NCBI RefSeq assembly: GCF_002934455.1
Contig: NZ_PTIR01000005.1
Location: 186,001-250,000 of the forward strand
Length of the DNA: 64,000 nt
From: Trinickia symbiotica
GTDB taxonomy: Bacteria; Pseudomonadota; Gammaproteobacteria; Burkholderiales; Burkholderiaceae
Reading direction: 5' to 3'
Both the position numbers and the translations under genes were made by a program. This document shows, in pieces, positions 33,369-41,087 of the stretch. A model generated the notes under the pieces. That model was not told where the DNA came from and did not search any database. It was given only the letters and a program-made list of their open reading frames with translations. Position 1 is the stretch's first letter, and each line of letters opens with the position of its first letter.

Positions 33369-34706
33369 TCAGCTTGCGTAAGTCAAGGGGCGCAGATAGA
33401 TCGGCTGCCTGGAGGGCGATCGATCGGCGCGTTGGAAGAAAAATGCCGATTCGCCGAACGCAGGCTCCAGCTCGTCGAACCAGACCGCAGCCGGATCGAA
33501 CTTTGCGAAAAACGGCTGGCGCACCCATTCGGGATCGCGCCCCTGCAGGAACTGCAGTACGAACACTTTTTCGGTGCCGATCGTCGCGACGCCATCGACG
33601 AGAATCTTTCCGTAATGCGTGCTCATCGAAGGTCCGCGCACGGTTCGCGACAGGCCCGACACGCGTTGATAGGCGGCCTTGAAAATCGCATGGGCCTCGA
33701 CGAGCGGCAGCTCGAAGTAACGGTGCGGCCCCGTGTCGCGCTCGACGAACATGTAGTAGGGAATCGCGCCGAGACGCACGCCCGTCGTCCAGAGCTCGGA
33801 CCAGGCCTCTGCGTTGTCGTTGATGTGGCGGACGATCGGCGACTGCATGCGCACGGTCGCCCCGGTGCCGATGATGCGCTTGACCGCCTGCTGCGCGATG
33901 TCGGGTCGCAGCTCCGCGGGATGGTTGTAATGCGCCATGATCGCGAGGCTCTTGCCGCGGCTGACGATGCGCTCGAAGAGCCGCATCAAAGCATCGGCAT
34001 CCTTGTCGGTGACGAAGCGTTGCGGCCAGTACGCCACCGACTTGGTGCCGATCCGGATGTTCTGCAGATGCTCGATCGCGAGCAGCGGCTCCAGGTAGCC
34101 CGCCAGCGACTCGGCATTCATCACCAGCGGATCGCCGCCCGTGACGAGCACGTCGGTGACATGCGGGTGGCACTCGAGATAACGCCGCAAATCATCGCTC
34201 TCTCGCGCGTTGAACTTCAGGTCTTCCACGCCGACGAATTGCGGCCAGCGGAAGCAGAACGTGCAATAGGCATGGCAAGTCTGGCCCGCCGAGGGAAAGA
34301 ACAGCACCGTCTCCTTGTACTTGTGTTGAAGCCCCTCCAGCGGACGGCCATCGAGCAAGGGCACGTTGTGCGTCATCTGGCCCGCGGGATGCGGATTCAT
34401 TCGCTGACGCAGCATCGCGATATACCGTTCGGCGTCCGCCGCGCGTTGATCCGAGCGCAATTCGCCGAGCCTCCGGTAGTCCTCGGGCGGCAGCATGTCC
34501 CGGTGCGGGAACGTCAGACGAAAGATGGGGTCGTCGGGCACGCGCGACCAATCAATCAGTTCACGCAACACGTACTCGTTCGTTCGGAACGGCAAGACTC
34601 TCGATACCGTCGCCAGCGCATCCTTCGTCTCCTCGGGGAGAAGCGCCCAGTACGCGGAGCTGGCGATGGATTTGGGGTTGTACGCCCTGAACTTTTCTGC
34701 TTCCAC
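33369..34706 (-). CDS. KamA-family radical-SAM amino acid 2,3-aminomutase
   Basis: 445 residues from a GTG at 34706 (GGAG 7 nt upstream; VEAEKFRAYNPKS). The radical SAM cluster is CHAYCTFC (Cys144, 148, 151) and is followed by FRWPQF. Other family blocks are VTDVLVTGGDPLVMNAESLA, RIGTKSVAYWPQR and ATVRMQSPIVRHIND. The PLP lysine is probably in STHYGKILVDG. The loop RGPSMSTHYGK replaces the Gly-rich VDAPGGGGK-type loop of clostridial lysine 2,3-aminomutase, as I recall it, so lysine need not be the substrate. It is the first gene of the operon and probably makes a beta-amino acid that feeds the rest. Confidence 0.85.
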   Translation of the reverse strand: MEAEKFRAYNPKSIASSAYWALLPEETKDALATVSRVLPFRTNEYVLRELIDWSRVPDDPIFRLTFPHRDMLPPEDYRRLGELRSDQRAADAERYIAMLRQRMNPHPAGQMTHNVPLLDGRPLEGLQHKYKETVLFFPSAGQTCHAYCTFCFRWPQFVGVEDLKFNARESDDLRRYLECHPHVTDVLVTGGDPLVMNAESLAGYLEPLLAIEHLQNIRIGTKSVAYWPQRFVTDKDADALMRLFERIVSRGKSLAIMAHYNHPAELRPDIAQQAVKRIIGTGATVRMQSPIVRHINDNAEAWSELWTTGVRLGAIPYYMFVERDTGPHRYFELPLVEAHAIFKAAYQRVSGLSRTVRGPSMSTHYGKILVDGVATIGTEKVFVLQFLQGRDPEWVRQPFFAKFDPAAVWFDELEPAFGESAFFFQRADRSPSRQPIYLRPLTYAS

Positions 34707-35192
34707 AATGGCTCCAGATAAAGTAGATTGGCGGTTTTGACGCTTGCGCGACCGCAATTAATGGGCGAATGATTTAAATCGCTTCGCCTAATTCTTCCTT
34801 TCGCGACACGAGCGATCGCTCGATTTCGCCAATCATCGGATCAATATCACGTGTTTTAGCCAGATCGGTTCTGGTCAATATTGCCGATTATGTCGATTCG
34901 TCGCACGAAACGATGGTCAACCCAATAGCAATAAAACGCCTCTCGCCCCGCGCTCGCCACAGGTCTGGCCCGCTCTCGCGTGGAGCCTTGTGTCTCGGTG
35001 CTGTCGAGGCGTTCGAAAGTTATCCGTCATGTTGATTGGATGCATCGCTCTTCAAAAGATGAAGCATCGTCCTATATTTCGTTTGCGCTAAACAGTAACA
35101 AGCAATCGGTAAATGGGCCTGTACAGGTCGACAAATCAAGCTTCTGTTCCGGTATAATTTTCCGAACGTGTACTGGGTCGAGCACAGAAAGA
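34707..35192. other. divergent control region of the N-oxygenase cluster
   Basis: 486 bp between the aminomutase operon (minus) and the MocR gene (plus), with AT-rich patches. No convincing gene is present; an open frame from 34980 is only an upstream extension of the regulator. Visible elements are a TATAAT box with flanking direct repeats near 35120-35181, and a pair of related GG(A)TCAATAT sequences at 34838-34847 and 34873-34881 that could belong to the operon promoter. Confidence 0.6.
35120..35181 (+). promoter_or_regulatory. MocR-gene promoter with direct-repeat operator candidates
   Basis: TATAAT at 35153-35158 is a perfect -10 box. TCGACA at 35128-35133 is a 5/6 -35 box at a long 19-bp spacing. 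Two near-identical direct repeats flank the -10: TGTACAGGTCGA (35120-35131) and TGTACTGGGTCGA (35169-35181, one extra base). MocR/GabR regulators commonly bind direct repeats near their own divergent promoters, so these are plausible operator halves. Autoregulation is inferred. Confidence 0.5.
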
Positions 35193-36635
35193 ATGGCGAA
35201 AAAATATCGAGCGCTCGCTGAGCATTATGCGAAGGCCATCGCGAGTGGCTCTCTAGGCAAAGGCGAGAGGCTTCCCTCGTTGAGGGATATTGCAGTGCTC
35301 CACCGAGTGTCGATTTCGACGGCGGTGGAGGCATGCCGACTTCTCGAGCGACAGGGATACGTCGAGGCCAAGTCGCGAGCCGGCTATTTCGTGATCGATG
35401 CGATGCCGCTCGTGAAGCGCGCGGGCGCGGCGGCGGTGTCGGACTTCGACAATGCGAATGAGCGGATCGACCCGGCCGACTACGTCGGCGTACACGAGCG
35501 CATCTCGGTCACGCTCGCGCGCGGTACGCGGCGGCCGATGAAAGTCGATCTCGCCGGCGCAGTCTGCGCACCCGAGCTCTACCCGGGCGCGGCGCTCAGG
35601 GACAACATGCTGCGGTTGTTGCGCGCGAGGCCGCGCGTCTATGGCACGCACCCGCAACGAGAAGGCGTCACCAAGCTGCGCGAGGCCATCGCGCGCTGCT
35701 CGGTGAGCCGGGGGATGCACGCGGATCCGGAAACGATCCTCGTGACGCACGGCTGCAGCGAAGCGCTGTCGCTAGCCTTGATGGCCGTCACGAGCCCGGG
35801 CGACGTGGTGGCCATCGAGTCGCCCACCTATTTCGGAATCCTGCAGATCATCGAGTCGCTCGGCCTGAAGGCCATCGAGATCCCGACGCGCCCCGATACG
35901 GGCATCTCGCTCGACGCCCTCGAGTTCGCAATCAATCACATGGGCAGGATTCAAGCAGTCGTTTGCATGCCGTCGGTGCAAAATCCGCTCGGCTGCTCGA
36001 TGCCGGAAACGGCCAAGACGCGGATGATCGAGCTTTGCGAAAAACATAATATCGCCCTCATCGAAGACGACACGTACGGCTTTTTCCTGCCGAACCCCGC
36101 TTATTCGCGGCCGCTCAAGGCTTGGGACAAAAAGGGCAACGTCATCTATTGCAACTCGCTGAATAAATCGCTTTCGCCCGGATTGCGCGTCGGCTGGCTT
36201 ATCGGCGGGAAATGGCACAAGAAAATCGAAATGCTCATGTACGCGGTATCGCGCCATCGCGAGGAGATGCTGCAGCTCGTCGTCGCCGACTTCATGGCCG
36301 GCAGCGCGTTCAGCCGGCACATGAAGCGGATGAATGCCTTGCTGAAGCAGCAGCGCACGCAGCTCGTCGAAGCGATCCTCGGCCATTTTCCCGCGGGCAC
36401 CGAGGTGACGTGCCCCGACGCCGGCTTATTGCTATGGGTGCGGCTGCCCGACGGAAAAAACACCGACATTCTGTTCGACAAGGCGCTCGCTGAAGGCATC
36501 CGCATCTGTCCAGGATCGATTTTCTCGAACATGGATAAATTCAACGACTGCTTGCGGCTCAGCTGCGGAATGCCGATCAAAGGGCGCGTCGAGTCGGCCA
36601 TTCGCACGCTGGGCCGGCTCGCGCGCGAACTGTGA
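35193..36635 (+). CDS. MocR/GabR-type transcriptional regulator
   Basis: 480 residues from the ATG at 35193. An N-terminal GntR winged helix (YRALAEHYAKAIASGSLGKG, LPSLRDIAVLHRVSISTAVE, ACRLLERQGYVEAKSRAGYF) is joined to an aminotransferase fold-type I domain. That domain has THPQREGVTKLREAIARCSV, TILVTHGCSEALSLALMAVT, EDDTYGFFLPN and the PLP lysine near 325 (NSLNKSLSPGLRVGW). Such proteins sense an amine or amino acid through PLP and switch on divergent amine genes. It diverges from the nine-gene operon and is the obvious candidate regulator. It converges on the M50 gene with only 10 bp between stops. Confidence 0.92.
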   Translation: MAKKYRALAEHYAKAIASGSLGKGERLPSLRDIAVLHRVSISTAVEACRLLERQGYVEAKSRAGYFVIDAMPLVKRAGAAAVSDFDNANERIDPADYVGVHERISVTLARGTRRPMKVDLAGAVCAPELYPGAALRDNMLRLLRARPRVYGTHPQREGVTKLREAIARCSVSRGMHADPETILVTHGCSEALSLALMAVTSPGDVVAIESPTYFGILQIIESLGLKAIEIPTRPDTGISLDALEFAINHMGRIQAVVCMPSVQNPLGCSMPETAKTRMIELCEKHNIALIEDDTYGFFLPNPAYSRPLKAWDKKGNVIYCNSLNKSLSPGLRVGWLIGGKWHKKIEMLMYAVSRHREEMLQLVVADFMAGSAFSRHMKRMNALLKQQRTQLVEAILGHFPAGTEVTCPDAGLLLWVRLPDGKNTDILFDKALAEGIRICPGSIFSNMDKFNDCLRLSCGMPIKGRVESAIRTLGRLAREL

Positions 36636-36645
36636 GGCCCTCGCG

Positions 36646-38841
36646 TTAAACCTGACTCTCGCTGATGAAGAGCGCCACCGCCCTGCGATAAATCTGGCCG
36701 ATGAGGCTCGCCCGATCGCCTTCGATGTCGACCTGCCCGCGCAACCGCCGCCATGCCTCCACGTGAGGATTACGGGGAACGAGTACCGCACGATAGACGG
36801 CCGTTTCGGGAACGAGCTTGTTGTCCGCGCTCTTGCGCACGGCAAGGCCGCCGCCATAGACCGATGCGAGCTCGGTCACGTCGAGCGTCCGAACCGAAGT
36901 CGTCTCGATGCTCGAGACGATGAGATCGACAGGCCAGTCGCCGTTCTCGGGAAAGAACCGCGCATGTGCGCCTGGATGGACGCGCGGCAGATCGGCCTCG
37001 CCCACGAACGCAACGACCACGGCCGACGATGGATCGATCAACGTCCCGAGCGCCTCGCGGCGAGGCAGCCATTCGCCTTCGCGCAGCGGCGGCACATCGG
37101 TGAGAACGCCGGCAAACGGCGCGCGAACGGTCAGGAGCGCCTCTTGCGCCGAGACCTGGTCCACCGATGCGATCGCGCCTTGCAGCTCCTGTTCGCCGAC
37201 GGCGATCATGTCCGCCTGCTCGGGATCGAAAGCCTGGCCTTTCATGCGGTTCTCGACTCCGCCAAGCGCGGCAAGCGCGGCGGCCTTGCGATATTCGACG
37301 GTCGGCGATTCGAGCGCGAAGATCGGCTGTCCGAGCGCGACCGCGGCGCCGTTCGTCGATTGCTTCACGAGTCGGCCCGGCTCGGCGACATAAAGCGTCG
37401 TCTGCTTGGCCGCGCGCATGAGCGCGGGGGCGGCGAGCTCGCGTCGCCACGGCACGACGAAAAGCATCAGTGCCACCGCGCAGCACGCGAACGTGATCAT
37501 CGCGCGCCGGTCCGGCCGCCGGCTGCCTAGCCGCGCACGCCATACGCGTATCTCACCGACGATGGGCCGCACGAGAAACCAGCCGATCTCGACGCACATT
37601 AGGAAGATCCCGAGCGCCTTGAACGCCATGTGATAGACGACGAGCGCAATGCCGAGAAAGAGCGAGAACCGATAGACCATGCATGAGAGCGCATAGACGA
37701 TCAAAATGCGCTGCTTCGCACGCGGAAACGCTTCGGGCGGCGGATCGCCGAGGCCGAACAGCGTCTCGCGCAGCCACCAGCGCCCCATCGCGAAGCCTCG
37801 GTCCTGCAGGTTGGGCACGTCGAGCCAGTCCGACAGCAAAAAGTAGCCGTCAAAGCGCATGAGCGGATTCACGTTGATCGCGATCGTCAACAGCCACGTC
37901 GAGCTCGAGAGCAAGAAGGCCCCGGTGCGCAGCGGGCCGTCGGGCAAGACGGACCAGGCGAGCGACGCGAAGACGGCGAGCGTGGTTTCGGCGAGCATGC
38001 CGGCCGCATCGATGGCGAGGCGCTTGCGGCGATCGGTCAGGCGCCAGGCATCGGTCGTATCGGTCCACAGGACCGGCCATAGCACGAGCAGCGCGACGCC
38101 CATCGCGGGCACGCGACAGCCCATGCGCTTGGCCATGACACCGTGGCCGATTTCATGCACGACTTTGGCCGAGGCGAGCGCGAGACCGACTAGCGCGGCC
38201 CCTTGCAGCGAGAACAGATGCAGCAGGCTATGCGTGTATGCCGCCCATTGCTGGCTGATCAGATAGAAGCCGAGCGCGGCGAGTAACGCGAGCGCGATCG
38301 CGAACCCGCGCGTGAACACCCAGCCGATGCGCGGCACGACGGCCGACAGCATACGATCGGGATTGATGAGGCGCACCTTGATCGACAGATAGTTCTTCAA
38401 GAGCCAGCGCGCGAACGACAATCGCTCGGCCGCCCGCAGCGCGGCGAAACGCTCTGTCGCTCTCGCATCGAGCGGCGCCGTCAGATCCGCGCGATGCGCG
38501 AAGCTCAGGACGTCGAGCACGTCTTGCGAAGTCGCGCGGATCGTCGTCTCAGCCGAAATCGAACGGGCAACGGCTTCGGTGTTGCCGAGCGCCCAACGCG
38601 CGAGCACTTCGAACTCGAGCCAGCCGATCCGCACGTAGCGGTGCCGTGCGGGATCGTGCAGCGTCCAGGTCGGACTGCCGTCGCTTGCCGCGGGCCCCGG
38701 CAACAGCTTGATGTCTTCGCGCAATGGCGGCAGCGCGACGGGCGGCGCGTCGCCGGTATGACCATGAACGGCGTCGGATGCAGCGCTCGCCTGCTCGACA
38801 GCGACGCCGCTCACCGGCGTTTCGATCAGATCGACAGCCAT
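36646..38841 (-). CDS. site-2 protease (M50) fused to an HlyD-like adaptor domain
   Basis: 731 residues from the ATG at 38841. After a cytosolic domain (about 1-165) come multiple transmembrane helices carrying the zinc protease motif HEIGHG (His229, Glu230, His233) and the second motif NPLMRFDGY (Asp331). About residues 500-690 form an HlyD-like half (LYVAEPGRLVKQSTNGAAVA, LTVRAPFAGVLTDVPPLREG, GTLIDPSSAVVVAFVGEADL). It overlaps the preceding HlyD gene by 16 bp. Such hybrids accompany large surface-protein secretion genes. Whether it cleaves the adhesin, an adaptor or something else is unknown. The catalytic residues look intact. Confidence 0.85.
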   Translation of the reverse strand: MAVDLIETPVSGVAVEQASAASDAVHGHTGDAPPVALPPLREDIKLLPGPAASDGSPTWTLHDPARHRYVRIGWLEFEVLARWALGNTEAVARSISAETTIRATSQDVLDVLSFAHRADLTAPLDARATERFAALRAAERLSFARWLLKNYLSIKVRLINPDRMLSAVVPRIGWVFTRGFAIALALLAALGFYLISQQWAAYTHSLLHLFSLQGAALVGLALASAKVVHEIGHGVMAKRMGCRVPAMGVALLVLWPVLWTDTTDAWRLTDRRKRLAIDAAGMLAETTLAVFASLAWSVLPDGPLRTGAFLLSSSTWLLTIAINVNPLMRFDGYFLLSDWLDVPNLQDRGFAMGRWWLRETLFGLGDPPPEAFPRAKQRILIVYALSCMVYRFSLFLGIALVVYHMAFKALGIFLMCVEIGWFLVRPIVGEIRVWRARLGSRRPDRRAMITFACCAVALMLFVVPWRRELAAPALMRAAKQTTLYVAEPGRLVKQSTNGAAVALGQPIFALESPTVEYRKAAALAALGGVENRMKGQAFDPEQADMIAVGEQELQGAIASVDQVSAQEALLTVRAPFAGVLTDVPPLREGEWLPRREALGTLIDPSSAVVVAFVGEADLPRVHPGAHARFFPENGDWPVDLIVSSIETTSVRTLDVTELASVYGGGLAVRKSADNKLVPETAVYRAVLVPRNPHVEAWRRLRGQVDIEGDRASLIGQIYRRAVALFISESQV

Positions 38842-40187
38842 TCGCGCAACACCGTCAGAGGTCTTCTCAGCAGCCAAAGCGCGAGCGCGCGGCGCGGCCC
38901 GTAGATCTTCGCCGTGCCCTTCAAGCCGAGACGCAAAGCGTGCCCCGGATCGAGCGAGGCGCGAAACGCGTACGACATCACGCCATCGGCTGCGACCGTG
39001 CTCGAGTAGCTCGCGAACGTGAGCTTCCCGTAGGCCGGCTTATCGGGCGACAGGTTGCTGAAGAAAACGACTTCGGCGCCGGGCTCGAACGAGACGACCG
39101 AGGCAGCGGGCACCTCGATCTGCAACTGCGTGCGCGCGGGCGACGCGACCACCATGATGCGCTCGCCGAGTACGACGGGCTTGCCGATCCACTCGCTGCT
39201 GTCGTCGAACACGGCGACACCGTCGACAGGCGCCGTGATTTCCGCGCGCCGCAGCATGTCCTCATCGTAGACGAGCTCGGCCTGCTCCTGCTCGACCTTG
39301 CTCGAAAGCATGGCGAGCCGCGCTTTCGCCTTGTCGTCGCTCATCGCCTGCTGCGACGTATCGGCATACTCTTCGCGCGCCATGTCGAGCGCTTTTTTGG
39401 TGACCTCGTAACGCGTCTGCAACTGAGTTCGATCGAACGAGACGAGTGGCTGGCCCGCGTGCACAGCCTCGTTCGGCTCAACGCGCAGCGCACCGACGAC
39501 GCCGTCGAACGGCGCGCGCACGGGCGCCGGATCGACCGGCACCACCTCGGCGGGCGCGAGCACGGATTCGCGCACGGGAAAAACGGCGATCGCGAGCAGC
39601 ACCGCCGCCGCAATCGCGAGCGGCCTCTTTCTCGCCGCGAGTTGCCGCAGCACACTGGGCTTGCGCACGCGCCGATGCAACAGCAGGCTTTGCGCATAGG
39701 TGCCGGCGAGTGCGCCGAGCAGTTGCCGATCGCTGTCGGCCCACGCATCGGCACGGCCGAGTAACAGGTAGCCGGCCGGCTCGCTGTCGCGCCAGTCGAG
39801 CGGGCACAGCAGCGCATTCGCCGGAAACCACTCGGGCCATTCGCGCGCGAGCGCTTCGGGCAGCTCGGCGGGCTCGATCACGCGCGGCTGCCGCGGCCCT
39901 GCCTGCGGCGCATCCTCGCGCGCAAGAGCCGCGAAGACACGCGCGAGCCAGATGTAATAAGGGCCGCCGCGCTCGGCGGAAGCGACGCCGGACAGCAAGA
40001 GCGGATCGTCGCCGGCCGGCGCGTCCTGCCACAGCGCGGCCTGCTGATAATGGACGACGCTCGCGGTCTCATTGACGATGAGAAATCCGAGTTCTTCGCG
40101 CGCCGCCGCACGGGCTCGCCGCTCGAGCTCGAGCACGGCGCCGAGCCGCAGCAGCTGGTAGTTGAGCGCGTTGACGGGCGAGTTCAT
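38826..40187 (-). CDS. HlyD-family membrane-fusion protein with GAF-like N-terminal domain
   Basis: 453 residues. Residues about 1-175 look GAF-like (LGFLIVNETASVVHYQQAAL ... DSDRQLLGALAGTYAQSLLL). One transmembrane helix follows (RPLAIAAAVLLAIAVFPV), then the adaptor: APFDGVVGALRVEPNEAVHA (lipoyl half), a coiled-coil hairpin around 265-330, AEITAPVDGVAVFDDSSEWI and the beta-barrel. A cytoplasmic GAF domain on an adaptor is unusual and might sense a ligand or dock a partner in place of an ABC ATPase. The gene starts 10 bp after the previous one. Confidence 0.85.
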   Translation of the reverse strand: MNSPVNALNYQLLRLGAVLELERRARAAAREELGFLIVNETASVVHYQQAALWQDAPAGDDPLLLSGVASAERGGPYYIWLARVFAALAREDAPQAGPRQPRVIEPAELPEALAREWPEWFPANALLCPLDWRDSEPAGYLLLGRADAWADSDRQLLGALAGTYAQSLLLHRRVRKPSVLRQLAARKRPLAIAAAVLLAIAVFPVRESVLAPAEVVPVDPAPVRAPFDGVVGALRVEPNEAVHAGQPLVSFDRTQLQTRYEVTKKALDMAREEYADTSQQAMSDDKAKARLAMLSSKVEQEQAELVYDEDMLRRAEITAPVDGVAVFDDSSEWIGKPVVLGERIMVVASPARTQLQIEVPAASVVSFEPGAEVVFFSNLSPDKPAYGKLTFASYSSTVAADGVMSYAFRASLDPGHALRLGLKGTAKIYGPRRALALWLLRRPLTVLREWLSI

Positions 40188-40197
40188 GGGTGCGACT

Positions 40198-41064
40198 TCA
40201 TTGGCGTGAGGTCAGCGCCACGCCGGGCGGCGGCGTGAAGACGGCGTGACCGCTCATGCCGGGCAAGAGCGTATCGGGCGGATTGTCGATGTGCCCGTAG
40301 ACCTTGATCGAGCGGCTCACGGCGTCGACCTTGCCCGAGAGACGCGTGAGCGTGGCCGGATAGGTCTTGCCCGTCTCGTCGATCGCGACGTTGAACGTGC
40401 TGCCCGGCTTGAGCCAGGCGAGCCACTGGGACGGGACGATCATCTCGAGATCGAGGCTCTTGTCGCTGAGCACTTCGAGCATCGGCGCGCCCGTTTGCAA
40501 GTACTGGTAGTTGTGCGTGTAGACGGCCGATATGCGGCCCGCGAAAGGCGCGGCGACGACGCAGCTGTCCACGAGCGTCTGCGCGGCCTGCACATCGGCC
40601 GCCGCCTGTTCCTGGTCGGCCTGAGCCACCTTGTATTCAACTTCGCTCGACGTGCCGAGCGCACGCAGCCGCTGCTTGCTTTCGTTGACCGACTTGCGGC
40701 TTTCGAGCACGGCGCGCGCATGAGCGAGCGCGGCCTCCTTTTCCGAGCAAAGGAAGCGGGCGAGCACCTGCCCTTGCTTGAACCGGTCGCCGTCATGCAA
40801 CGGAAACTGACTGAGACGACCCGACATCGGCGCCCCGATCGTCGCGATCGTGTCAGCGACGAGTTGCACGCGGATATCGGGCGTCGATGATGGCGTCGTC
40901 GTGGCCGGTGCGTGCGGCTGAGCCGCTACAGGGACGACGTGCGTCGCGGGCGCCGGTTCGGACGCCTGCGCCGCGAAAACGGCCGTCGCGCCTGCTCCGG
41001 TCATAACGGCGACCAGCGCCATGAGCTTCCCCACCCTCGAGGCGCGCTTGTATTGCGATTTCAT
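40198..41064 (-). CDS. HlyD/RND-type periplasmic adaptor protein
   Basis: 288 residues with an N-terminal signal peptide or anchor (GKLMALVAVMTGAGATAVFA). Next is a linker rich in Pro, Ala and Thr, a lipoyl domain (APMSGRLSQFPLHDGDRFKQ, GQVLARFLCSEKE), a short helical hairpin and the return half (VVAAPFAGRISAVYTHNYQY). It is small for the family. It lies 23 bp after the tolC-like gene, so the operon makes two separate adaptors plus the adaptor half of the M50 fusion. Confidence 0.87.
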   Translation of the reverse strand: MKSQYKRASRVGKLMALVAVMTGAGATAVFAAQASEPAPATHVVPVAAQPHAPATTTPSSTPDIRVQLVADTIATIGAPMSGRLSQFPLHDGDRFKQGQVLARFLCSEKEAALAHARAVLESRKSVNESKQRLRALGTSSEVEYKVAQADQEQAAADVQAAQTLVDSCVVAAPFAGRISAVYTHNYQYLQTGAPMLEVLSDKSLDLEMIVPSQWLAWLKPGSTFNVAIDETGKTYPATLTRLSGKVDAVSRSIKVYGHIDNPPDTLLPGMSGHAVFTPPPGVALTSRQ

Positions 41065-41087
41065 TAGTACTCCTACCCGTGTTGCGC

